Below, in pieces: positions 1 to 5,356 of a stretch of 6,134 bases of DNA. Origin of the DNA: CAYXUW01 sp964468375. Lineage in GTDB: Bacteria > Planctomycetota > Phycisphaerae > Sedimentisphaerales > Anaerobacaceae. The stretch spans positions 1-6,134 of the forward strand of contig CAYXUW010000118.1 in assembly GCA_964468375.1 (NCBI GenBank). The letters run 5' to 3'. Numbering within the stretch: the first letter of the stretch is position 1; each line of letters begins with the position of its first letter. The notes below the pieces were generated by a model that was not told the DNA's origin, did no database searches, and saw nothing but the letters and a program-made list of their open reading frames with translations. Made by a program: the position numbers and the translations under genes.

Positions 1-469
1 TGCAACTGCTATTCGCGCTGGTATGACCGTTTTTGACCTGCAGGAACTGGAACTTGCCTACGCCCCTCCTTATGGTTCGGGGAAAGACCCAGTTAATATG
101 GCCGGATACGTAGCAGCGAACACACTGGATGGCACTGTGAATACAATACACTGGGATGAGCTTGGCGATGACGATTTCATAATCGATGCTCGCACGCAAC
201 GTGAATTTGCCAGAGGTAACGTACCCGGTTCGGTGAATATATACGTCAATGATCTTCGTAACAAACTAAAAGAATTACCAAAAGACAAAACAATAAATGC
301 TTATTGCACCGTCGGAGTCCGAAGTTATATCGCCTGCAGAATTTTACAACAAAATGGTTTTAACGTCAGAAACTTATCCGGTGGATATGTTACATACCTT
401 TCATATACCGCTGACGAGCTATTAGAAGCAGAAACAGCCCAGCAACTTAAAGAAGAGTTTTGTACATGA
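1..469 (+). CDS. CoA-disulfide reductase/NADH oxidase-type flavoprotein with C-terminal rhodanese domain (3' part only)
   Basis: The reading frame is open from base 2, so the gene begins before the window and the ATG at 23 is an internal Met. The first 40 or so residues (AIRAGMTVFDLQELELAYAPP, then a GSGKDPVN-type stretch) match the end of the dimerisation domain of pyridine nucleotide-disulfide oxidoreductases of the CoA-disulfide reductase type. A rhodanese domain follows: a DELGDDDFIIDARTQREF strand/loop, the GNVPGSVNI segment, and the active-site loop CTVGVR at 305-322, whose Cys (305-307) would carry the persulfide. The protein ends shortly after the rhodanese fold, with no extra TusA or DsrE domain. 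Family members reduce CoA disulfides, persulfides or polysulfides with NAD(P)H in the cytoplasm, and the rhodanese part handles sulfane sulfur. The next gene starts 44 bases downstream on the same strand, so operon membership is plausible but less certain than for the genes beyond it. Confidence 0.88.
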   Translation, partial: ATAIRAGMTVFDLQELELAYAPPYGSGKDPVNMAGYVAANTLDGTVNTIHWDELGDDDFIIDARTQREFARGNVPGSVNIYVNDLRNKLKELPKDKTINAYCTVGVRSYIACRILQQNGFNVRNLSGGYVTYLSYTADELLEAETAQQLKEEFCT

Positions 470-492
470 TTGTAAAATAACCATTGCAAAAT
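469..492 (+). repeat. Short imperfect direct repeat between the rhodanese gene and the FmdB gene
   Basis: ATTGTAAAAT (469-478) and ATTGCAAAAT (483-492) differ at one base and start 14 bases apart in an AT-rich spacer. Tandem half-sites of this kind can be regulator-binding sites. The region is AT-rich, however, and one such pair could easily arise by chance. Confidence 0.25.
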
Positions 493-498
493 TTTAAT

Positions 499-504
499 AA
501 GGGG
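499..504 (+). promoter_or_regulatory. Ribosome binding site of the FmdB-type gene
   Basis: AAGGGG lies 9 bases before the ATG at 514. It fixes that ATG as the start and excludes the in-frame TTG at 484, which lies upstream of this site and would add ten residues before the conserved MPIFEYKC opening. Confidence 0.7.
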
Positions 505-513
505 AACACAAAA

Positions 514-720
514 ATGCCAATATTTGAGTACAAGTGTAAAAAATGCGGCCATATAACCGAATTTTTGGAAAAAAGTAGCAACTCTCGCAAACACGTATGT
601 GAAAAATGCAAAAGTTCAGACTTGCAAAAACTATTGTCAACTTTTGCCACAGGACATAGCAACAGCTCAACATCGAAGAACAATGGTTCCTGTCCCACAG
701 GCACTTGTCCACTATCTTAG
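514..720 (+). CDS. FmdB-family small zinc ribbon protein
   Basis: This 68-residue protein opens with MPIFEYKCKKCG, the hallmark of FmdB-type zinc ribbons. C8/C11 and C29/C32 form two CxxC knuckles that should hold one zinc (or an iron). The segment after the second knuckle, KSSDLQKLLSTF, is also typical. The tail is Ser/Asn-rich and ends CPTGTCPLS, adding a C60-x4-C65 pair. Its biochemical role is not established. The family was named from a gene in a formamidase operon, where it was proposed to be a regulator, and many members are simply annotated as zinc ribbon proteins. Here it lies 12 bases before a NifX-family gene, in a metal-sulfur context, so a metal-handling or protein-adaptor role is a reasonable guess. 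I chose ATG 514 because of the Shine-Dalgarno at 499-504 and the conserved N-terminus. Confidence 0.88.
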   Translation: MPIFEYKCKKCGHITEFLEKSSNSRKHVCEKCKSSDLQKLLSTFATGHSNSSTSKNNGSCPTGTCPLS

Positions 721-732
721 AAAGGATAAATT

Positions 733-1101
733 ATGAAAATTGCAGTCACATCTACCGGAAAAACATTGGATTCACAGGTCGATCCGCGATTCGGCAGAGC
801 CGCCTGCTTTGCCGTCATTGACCCAGAAACAATGGAATTTAACATCATCGAGAACGAAAATATTGCGGCCTCCGGCGGAGCAGGTGTTAGTTCAGCTAAG
901 GTCGTAATTGACAGCGGTGCCGAGATCGTTTTAACAGGAAATTGCGGCCCCAACGCCGAACGCACATTAACCGCTGGCGGTATTAAACTGTATACCGGCG
1001 CAACAGGAACGGTTGCAGAAGCAGTTGAACTCTTCAAAAGCGGCAAGTTGACTAAGGCCTCCGGCCCCAACGTAGAACCGCATTTCGGAATGGATAAATA
1101 A
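733..1101 (+). CDS. NifX/NifB-family dinitrogenase cofactor-type binding protein (first copy, Orange Protein-like)
   Basis: This 122-residue cytoplasmic protein is a single Nitro_FeMo-Co domain (the NifX/NafY/MTH1175 fold). Typical landmarks are MKIAVTSTGK at the N-terminus, DSQVDPRFGRAACF (residues 13-26), the Gly-rich GGAGVSSAKVV (48-58), the LTGNCGPNA loop with C71 (67-75), and the end NVEPHFGM. Family members bind metal-sulfur clusters or precursors: FeMo-co intermediates in NifX, and a Mo/Cu-sulfide cluster in Desulfovibrio Orange Protein. The cluster carried here is unknown. H118 and the cysteines C25 and C71 are the obvious candidate contacts. AAAGGA at 721-726 precedes the ATG. The stop codon is one base before the start of the ferredoxin-ATPase gene, which argues for joint function. 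No nitrogenase structural gene is seen here, so I do not call it nifX itself. Confidence 0.9.
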   Translation: MKIAVTSTGKTLDSQVDPRFGRAACFAVIDPETMEFNIIENENIAASGGAGVSSAKVVIDSGAEIVLTGNCGPNAERTLTAGGIKLYTGATGTVAEAVELFKSGKLTKASGPNVEPHFGMDK

Positions 1102-1102
1102 T

Positions 1103-2008
1103 ATGTCAGATAGTTTCGTTATCGCTGTTGCCAGCGGCAAGGGCGGCACAGGAAAAACAACTATTGCCACCAATCTTGCCCAATCTATAGCTGATTTAGG
1201 TCAGCCGGTTCAATATCTCGATTGTGATGTTGAAGAGCCAAACGGCCATATTTTCCTAAAGCCGCAAATCGATAACAACCAGCAGGTTACTATAGATACA
1301 CCGCAGGTTGACTCAGAAAAATGCATCGGTTGCGGTAAATGCGGCGAAATCTGCCAGTATGGTGCTATCGTCTGCATTAAAGAAAACGTATTGACCTTTG
1401 AGCAGCTTTGCCATTCCTGCAGCGGATGTATGCGAGTTTGTCCCGTTGATGCAATTAAACCGAAGCCGCTCAAAATCGGCGATATCGAATCCGGAAAAGC
1501 CGGAGGCGTAGACTTTGTCCGCGGCAAACTGCGCATCGGCCATGTGAGAACGCCGTCTCTGATAAAAGAAGTAAAAAAGTATATAAAACAAAACTATCTG
1601 GCAATAATAGACGTTCCTCCGGGAACATCCTGCCCGGTAGTTGAAGCAGTCAAGGCAGTCGACTTTGTCCTGCTTGCCACTGAGCCGACACCTTTCGGAT
1701 TAAATGATTTGAAGCTGGCTGTTGACTTAGTCAGGGAAATGAATCGGCCCTTCGCTGTCGCCATCAACCGTTGCGACATCGGAAATGATGAAGTGGAAAA
1801 ATACTGTAAAGCCGAAGAGATAGAAATTGTTCTGAAGCTGCCTGACGACAGGCGCATTGCCGAGGCGTATTCAAACGGCCAGATGATAGTAGATGTATTA
1901 AGTGAATATAAAAAGGAATTTTCAGAACTACACAACTACGTAAAGGATATAAAGGCAGAAATTGATGATAAAAGACGACTACGAGTTCGGAGAAAAAATA
2001 ACTCGTGA
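1103..2008 (+). CDS. MinD-superfamily P-loop ATPase with inserted 2[4Fe-4S] ferredoxin domain (first copy)
   Basis: This 301-residue protein begins with a deviant Walker A motif, ASGKGGTGKTT (residues 10-20), with signature lysine K13 and P-loop lysine K18. DCDVEEPNGHIF follows (switch I region, 40-51). A bacterial ferredoxin module is inserted next: C74, C77, C80, C84 in CxxCxxCxxxC spacing, then C103, C106, C109, C113-Pro, enough for two [4Fe-4S] clusters. The Walker B region is AIIDVPPGTSCP (167-178), and NRCD is the likely base-recognition motif. This fits the COG1149 class. Members of the larger MinD/Mrp/NifH group use nucleotide-dependent dimerisation, and here that could be coupled to electron or cluster transfer. 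A second copy lies at 2923-3819, so a heterodimer is plausible. The last 14 codons overlap the J-domain gene and encode a basic tail (KRRLRVRRK) absent from the second copy. ATG 1103 is 1 base after the upstream stop. Confidence 0.93.
   Translation: MSDSFVIAVASGKGGTGKTTIATNLAQSIADLGQPVQYLDCDVEEPNGHIFLKPQIDNNQQVTIDTPQVDSEKCIGCGKCGEICQYGAIVCIKENVLTFEQLCHSCSGCMRVCPVDAIKPKPLKIGDIESGKAGGVDFVRGKLRIGHVRTPSLIKEVKKYIKQNYLAIIDVPPGTSCPVVEAVKAVDFVLLATEPTPFGLNDLKLAVDLVREMNRPFAVAINRCDIGNDEVEKYCKAEEIEIVLKLPDDRRIAEAYSNGQMIVDVLSEYKKEFSELHNYVKDIKAEIDDKRRLRVRRKNNS
1951..1955 (+). promoter_or_regulatory. Ribosome binding site of the J-domain gene, inside the upstream ATPase gene
   Basis: AAAGG lies 9 bases before ATG 1965. 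It supports that ATG over the adjacent in-frame TTG at 1962. Because it sits within the ATPase coding sequence, ribosomes translating that gene would expose it. Confidence 0.55.
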
Positions 2009-2315
2009 CCTACAAGCTCGCCGCGCAGCACGCAAAATCCTCGGCGTTGAAGAAGGCGCTACCAAAGAAGCATTGAAAAAAGCATACAGGCAAGCATCTT
2101 TGAAGTATCATCCGGACCATAATCCGGATGACGAAGATGCAGAAAAGAAGTTTGCACTCGTCAACTGCGCCTACGAACTCTTGGCGAAAGATAAGCCTTG
2201 TCGGAAACTGTTAGAGGAAATCGAATTGTGGACCGGCGTTCCGGAAGATGATGAATATAAACTCGACAATCCCTGGGGACACTTCCTGTGGTGGCGGAAG
2301 AAATTTTTTGGATGA
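1965..2315 (+). CDS. Short J-domain (DnaJ-like) co-chaperone
   Basis: This 116-residue protein has a J domain at about residues 20-75: AARKILGVEEGATKEALKKA (helices I-II), then KYHPDHNP with the essential HPD at 49-51, and helix III ending FALVNCAYELLAK. J domains stimulate the ATPase of DnaK/Hsp70. There is no Gly/Phe linker, no zinc finger and no DnaJ C-terminal substrate domain, so it is a class C protein. It also lacks the HscB C-terminal domain, so it is not HscB. The last 40 residues form a separate tail ending NPWGHFLWWRKKFFG, rich in aromatic and basic residues, which may be a docking segment for a specific client. The gene overlaps the ATPase gene by 44 bases and the methyltransferase by 4. 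This context suggests it recruits Hsp70 to the operon's Fe-S proteins, by analogy with HscB-HscA on IscU; that is inference. Confidence 0.88.
   Translation: MIKDDYEFGEKITRDLQARRAARKILGVEEGATKEALKKAYRQASLKYHPDHNPDDEDAEKKFALVNCAYELLAKDKPCRKLLEEIELWTGVPEDDEYKLDNPWGHFLWWRKKFFG
2296..2300 (+). promoter_or_regulatory. Probable ribosome binding site of the methyltransferase gene
   Basis: GGAAG lies 11 bases before ATG 2312, within the 3' end of the J-domain gene. It favours ATG 2312 over the in-frame GTG codons at 2288 and 2291, which lie upstream of this site. Confidence 0.45.
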
Positions 2316-2926
2316 ATACGGAATTAACCAATATGGACAAGTATCTAAACTCCTGCAAAACAGATTTTTGGAAGAATGTTTTCAAAGCCGAACTGGACTA
2401 TATTCTTCGGGAATTAAACGGGGTTAAAAGCGTTTTAAGCGTCGGCTGCGGCCCGGCGATTATAGAAAAAGGTTTAGCCGAACACGGCCTTAACGTTACC
2501 GGCCTGGATATTTCCACAGAAGCTTTAGACCAAGCATCGGACAATATAAGGACTGTTGCAGGTTCGGCAGAAAATATGAACTTCACAGAATCATCTTTTG
2601 ATGCTGTTCTTTATATCGCCTCTTTACAGTTTGTTGAAAAGTACAAGAAGGCCATAGAAGAAACTGCCCGTGTCCTAAAAGCAAACGGCAAACTTGTTGC
2701 TATGCTGCTTAATCCGCAATCACAGTTCTTCAAAGAAAAATCCAAAAAACCGGATTCCTACGTAAATAAGATTAAACACACGGACCTGAAAGAAATTGAA
2801 AGAGCAACTGCAAGATACTTTTCTGTCCAGACTGAGTATTTTTTAGGAATTGAAGGACAGCAGATTTTCGAAAGCCAAAATCCCGATTTGGCAAGTCTCT
2901 ACATTATAAAAGGAATAGTAAATTGA
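2312..2926 (+). CDS. Class I SAM-dependent methyltransferase, substrate unknown
   Basis: The 204-residue protein has a Rossmann-type methyltransferase core. Motif I is VLSVGCGPAIIEKGL (residues 41-55), which binds SAM. TGLDIS (63-68) supplies the acidic residue D66 for the ribose hydroxyls. GSAENMNF (84-91) and SFDAVLYIASLQF mark motifs II-III, and ARVLKANGKLVAMLL is the post-core strand found in Methyltransf_11 proteins. Nothing in the sequence tells me the methyl acceptor. Similar cores act on small molecules, quinones, arsenite, proteins and RNA; I see no conserved cysteine set for ArsM-type arsenite methylation. ATG 2312 shares ATGA with the stop of the J-domain gene, and its own TGA overlaps the TTG of the next ATPase gene, so it is translationally locked between the two. 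That coupling is the best hint that it acts with the ATPase/NifX machinery. Confidence 0.85.
   Translation: MNTELTNMDKYLNSCKTDFWKNVFKAELDYILRELNGVKSVLSVGCGPAIIEKGLAEHGLNVTGLDISTEALDQASDNIRTVAGSAENMNFTESSFDAVLYIASLQFVEKYKKAIEETARVLKANGKLVAMLLNPQSQFFKEKSKKPDSYVNKIKHTDLKEIERATARYFSVQTEYFLGIEGQQIFESQNPDLASLYIIKGIVN
2908..2914 (+). promoter_or_regulatory. Ribosome binding site supporting a TTG start for the second ferredoxin-ATPase
   Basis: AAAAGGA lies 8 bases before TTG 2923. There is no ATG between this site and the P-loop, and the TTG-encoded start leaves just eight residues before the GKGG motif, as expected for the family. The start overlaps the methyltransferase stop as TTGA. Confidence 0.65.
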
Positions 2927-3819
2927 AGGAAATAGTTGTCATAAGCGGCAAAGGCGGAACCGGCAAAACAAGTATTGTCGCATCATTCGCAGCACTCGCA
3001 AAAAATGCTGTGCTGGCCGATTGCGATGTAGATGCCGCAGATTTGCATTTGATTCTGCAGCCGGACATTAAACAAACTCACGATTTCAGCGGTGGCAAAC
3101 AAGCATCTGTAATTACAGAGAAATGCATCGGCTGCGGTAGATGCGGGGAAGTCTGCAATTTCGACGCCGCCTTGTTCAACGGCCCAGCTAACGATACAAT
3201 AGAGAGAACTTACACGATTGATCCAATCGCCTGCGAAGGATGCAAAGTATGCGTGGAATTCTGTCCGGTCAATGCAATAGAGTTCAAAGACGCTATTAAC
3301 GGTCAATGGTTTGTATCTGATACCAGATTCGGTCCTATGGTGCACGCCAAACTCGGAATCGCCGAAGAGAATAGCGGCAAGCTCGTCAGCATAATTCGCA
3401 AAGAAGCAAAACAAATCGCAACCGACCAAAATAAAGACCTCATAATCGTAGACGGCTCACCCGGCATCGGTTGCCCTGTAATTGCCTCAATCACCGGTGC
3501 AGATTTGGTATTAGTTGTTGCCGAGCCGACTATTTCCGCACAGCATGACCTTGACAGAGTAATCGAATTAACCGAACATTTTGGAATACCCACAGCAATC
3601 TGCATCAACAAATATGACATTAATCCCCAAGTAGCGGAGGCAATTGAAAAAAAGGCAAGCAAAAAAAATCTGAAAGTGACCGGTAAAATTTCTTACGACA
3701 TAAAAGTAACCAAAGCACAACTCGCCGCCAAAAGTATTGTCGAATATTCAAACAGTAATCTGAAGGAACAGATAGTATCGCTGTGGCAATCCATATTGGA
3801 TATATCAAACACAGGATAA
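2923..3819 (+). CDS. MinD-superfamily P-loop ATPase with inserted 2[4Fe-4S] ferredoxin domain (second copy)
   Basis: This 298-residue paralogue of the ATPase at 1103-2008 begins with a TTG start codon. The deviant Walker A is SGKGGTGKTS (residues 8-17), with signature lysine K10 and P-loop lysine K15. The switch I region reads DCDVDAADLHLIL (33-45), unlike DCDVEEPN in the first copy. The ferredoxin insert has C68, C71, C74, C78 and C104, C107, C110, C114-Pro, so all eight cluster ligands are intact. Walker B is LIIVDGSPGIGCP (173-185), with NKYD as the likely base-recognition motif. Loci that encode this family often carry two such unequal copies, including the Desulfovibrio orp loci. A heterodimer binding ATP and moving electrons or clusters is the natural model, though not shown by sequence alone. 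It overlaps the methyltransferase by 4 bases and lies 6 bases before mrp. Confidence 0.93.
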   Translation: MKEIVVISGKGGTGKTSIVASFAALAKNAVLADCDVDAADLHLILQPDIKQTHDFSGGKQASVITEKCIGCGRCGEVCNFDAALFNGPANDTIERTYTIDPIACEGCKVCVEFCPVNAIEFKDAINGQWFVSDTRFGPMVHAKLGIAEENSGKLVSIIRKEAKQIATDQNKDLIIVDGSPGIGCPVIASITGADLVLVVAEPTISAQHDLDRVIELTEHFGIPTAICINKYDINPQVAEAIEKKASKKNLKVTGKISYDIKVTKAQLAAKSIVEYSNSNLKEQIVSLWQSILDISNTG

Positions 3820-3825
3820 GCAAAA

Positions 3826-4623
3826 ATGGAAAATATAAAACACAAAATTCTTATTCTCAGCGGTAAAGGCGGGGTAGGTAAAAGCACCGTCGCCGTTAAC
3901 TTGGCTGTATGGCTCTCAATGCAGAATAAAAATGTCGGTTTGCTGGATATCGATATTCACGGACCGAGCATACCCAAGCTGCTAAATATCAGCAACAAAG
4001 CTGTCCAAGCGGATGACGATAAAATAAAACCCCTTTTATACAGCGATACGCTCAAAATAATGAGTATTGGATTCCTCCTGCCGGACGAAAGTAATGCTGT
4101 CATTTGGCGAGGACCTATGAAACACAAGGTTATAACGCAGTTTGTAACAGACGTCTCATGGGGGAACCTTGATTACCTCATAATCGATTGTCCGCCGGGA
4201 ACCGGAGACGAACCATTGTCAATAGTTCAACTATTAGGAGGAGCCGGCACCGCCGTTATCGTTACTACCCCCCAACAGCTTTCTGTAATTGATGTCAAAA
4301 AGTGTATCACTTTTTGCAGACAGCTAAACCTGCCGATTTTGGGAGTTATCGAAAATATGGCCGGCTTTATTTGTCCTAACTGTAATCATAAAACAGATAT
4401 ATTCAAAGGAGACGGCGGCAAACAAATTGCTGATAATTTCAACGTGCCGTTTTTAGGCAGTATTCCAATAGACCCGACGATGGTTTCCACCTCAGATCGC
4501 GGGAAACCTTTCATACATTTTCACGACCGAAGCCCTGCGGCCAAGGCCCTAAACTATGCGTTTGAATCATTACTGAAACTCGATACAAAAAAACAAACTA
4601 ATAAGGAGGCCCAGAAAAAATGA
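3826..4623 (+). CDS. mrp: Mrp/ApbC/NBP35-family Fe-S cluster carrier ATPase
   Basis: The 265-residue protein starts almost directly at the P-loop: LSGKGGVGKSTVAVNLA (residues 11-27), with signature lysine K14. LLDIDIHGPSIPKLL (39-53) is the Mrp/NBP35 signature, WRGPMKHKVI (94-103) is also typical, and Walker B is LIIDCPPGTGDEP (118-130). The CPNC motif, C183/C186, is the CxxC that holds a [4Fe-4S] cluster bridging two monomers in this family. The N-terminal DUF59/MIP18 domain of many bacterial Mrp proteins is absent. Family members load and transfer Fe-S clusters to apo-proteins in the cytoplasm; the recipients here are probably products of the same operon, such as the ferredoxin-ATPases or NifX proteins. 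AGGA at 3813-3816 precedes ATG 3826. The stop overlaps the next gene's start as ATGA. Confidence 0.93.
   Translation: MENIKHKILILSGKGGVGKSTVAVNLAVWLSMQNKNVGLLDIDIHGPSIPKLLNISNKAVQADDDKIKPLLYSDTLKIMSIGFLLPDESNAVIWRGPMKHKVITQFVTDVSWGNLDYLIIDCPPGTGDEPLSIVQLLGGAGTAVIVTTPQQLSVIDVKKCITFCRQLNLPILGVIENMAGFICPNCNHKTDIFKGDGGKQIADNFNVPFLGSIPIDPTMVSTSDRGKPFIHFHDRSPAAKALNYAFESLLKLDTKKQTNKEAQKK
4602..4609 (+). promoter_or_regulatory. Strong Shine-Dalgarno of the second NifX-family gene
   Basis: TAAGGAGG, a near-perfect anti-16S match, lies 10 bases before ATG 4620 and inside the end of mrp. It is the strongest ribosome binding site in the window, suggesting that the small NifX protein is made in excess over the ATPases despite the coupled start. 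Confidence 0.7.
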
Positions 4624-4958
4624 GAATCGCAATTCCAATAACAGACGGCAAACTCTCAGCACACTTTGGTCACTGTCAGCAATTCGCTGTTATCGATGTT
4701 GACACCGAAAGCAAGAATATCAAAAATCAGGAATTATTACTCCCGCCGGCCCACGAGCCGGGCGCGCTGCCTAAATGGCTTGCAGGTTTGCAGGTCGAAT
4801 TGATAATCGCCGGCGGAATGGGACGAAGAGCACAGCAACTGTTCACGGAGAACAATATTAACGTACTGGTGGGTGCGCCGGATAACGAACCGCAGGAGCT
4901 GGTTTCTCAATACCTGACCGGCCAACTGCAATGCGGACAAAATATCTGTGACCATTAA
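4620..4958 (+). CDS. NifX/NifB-family dinitrogenase cofactor-type binding protein (second copy)
   Basis: The 112-residue protein is another Nitro_FeMo-Co domain, but of a different subtype from the copy at 733-1101. It opens MRIAIPITDGKLSAHFGHCQ, with H15, H18 and C19 clustered as likely metal or cluster ligands. PPAHEPGALPKWL (42-54) and IIAGGMGRRAQQLF (62-75) are conserved family segments. The C-terminus, CGQNICDH, adds C105, C110 and a terminal His. This subtype is commonly found beside Mrp and ferredoxin-ATPases. It is expected to bind a metal-sulfur cluster or precursor handed over by the adjacent Mrp, with which its start is coupled by a 4-base overlap. Which metal is bound cannot be read from sequence. 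The family assignment is firm; the specific cofactor is open. Confidence 0.9.
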   Translation: MRIAIPITDGKLSAHFGHCQQFAVIDVDTESKNIKNQELLLPPAHEPGALPKWLAGLQVELIIAGGMGRRAQQLFTENNINVLVGAPDNEPQELVSQYLTGQLQCGQNICDH

Positions 4959-4979
4959 TCAGTTATAGAGATATAAAAT

Positions 4980-5351
4980 ATGCCAAGACCGAGAAATTTC
5001 AGGCGAGTTGGCTGTCTGCCTCAGGCCAACTTCTATAAGCCCAGAGGCGTCCCTCTTTCAGTTTTGCAGCACATCAACCTGACTGTCGATGAGATTGAAG
5101 CAATACGCCTCGCGGACCTTCAGGGGCTTTATCAGGAAGAGGCAGCGAAAAAAATGAATATCTCTCGGCAAACACTCGGCAGAATCCTCGAATCCGCACA
5201 TAAGAAAATCGCCGACGCCCTGGTCAATGGAAAGGCACTGTCAATCGAAGGCGGCCCCATCCAGCTCGCTATTCCTCCTGAAATCGGCGAACCCCCGCAT
5301 CATTTCCGTCGCGGCCGACACCGCAGAGGTCGAGGGCACGGCCGCAGATAG
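4980..5351 (+). CDS. DUF134 (UPF0251) helix-turn-helix DNA-binding protein
   Basis: The 123-residue protein carries the DUF134 signature: MPRPRNFRRVGCLP at the start, YKPRGVPLSVL (19-29), then LTVDEIEAIRLADLQGLYQE (34-53). A sigma-70 region 4-like helix-turn-helix follows (EEAAKKMNISRQTLGRILES, 53-72), and ADALVNGKALSIEGG closes the core (78-92). It is predicted to bind DNA, but the family has no well-characterised target that I know of. The last 19 residues (105-123) are unusual, with eight Arg, four His and several Gly, which could aid nucleic acid or metal binding. DUF134 genes recur beside NifX-family and Mrp genes, so this is the best candidate regulator of the operon; I see no clear operator. 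It starts 21 bases after the second NifX gene, with only a weak purine-rich stretch (GAGA) upstream. Its stop is 5 bases from the stop of the opposing gene. Confidence 0.88.
   Translation: MPRPRNFRRVGCLPQANFYKPRGVPLSVLQHINLTVDEIEAIRLADLQGLYQEEAAKKMNISRQTLGRILESAHKKIADALVNGKALSIEGGPIQLAIPPEIGEPPHHFRRGRHRRGRGHGRR
5311..5345. repeat. GC-rich inverted repeat at the 3' end of the DUF134 gene
   Basis: GCGGCCG (5311-5317) pairs with CGGCCGC (5339-5345) across a 21-base loop, inside the Arg/His-rich tail coding region. No T-run follows in either direction, so it does not look like a standard intrinsic terminator. It may merely reflect GC-rich Arg/Gly codons. Confidence 0.3.
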
Positions 5352-5356
5352 TAATA

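Noticed and set aside
470..498. Promoter-like pair TTGTAA (470-475) and TTTAAT (493-498) with 17-base spacing before the FmdB gene
   Set aside because: Transcription would start near 505, downstream of the Shine-Dalgarno at 499-504, so the transcript would lack the ribosome binding site. The -35 matches only 4 of 6 bases, and the region is AT-rich enough for chance matches.
2288..2311. GTG starts at 2288 or 2291 for the methyltransferase
   Set aside because: ATG 2312 forms an ATGA junction with the J-domain stop and has GGAAG upstream. The GTG starts would add seven or eight residues read out of frame from the J-domain gene's conserved end.
2983..3429. Minus-strand open frame of 148 codons inside the second ferredoxin-ATPase gene
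   Set aside because: It lies antisense to a gene with intact ATPase and ferredoxin motifs, and its translation has no family features.
733..4958. Nitrogenase cofactor (nif) operon
   Set aside because: No nifH, nifD, nifK, nifE or nifN is present. The P-loop ATPases have ferredoxin inserts or the Mrp CPNC motif, not the NifH architecture, and NifX-fold proteins are common outside nitrogen fixation.
5311..5345. Inverted repeat as the terminator of the plus-strand operon
   Set aside because: The stems are 7 bases with a 21-base loop, and no T-run follows on either strand. It is better listed as a weak repeat.
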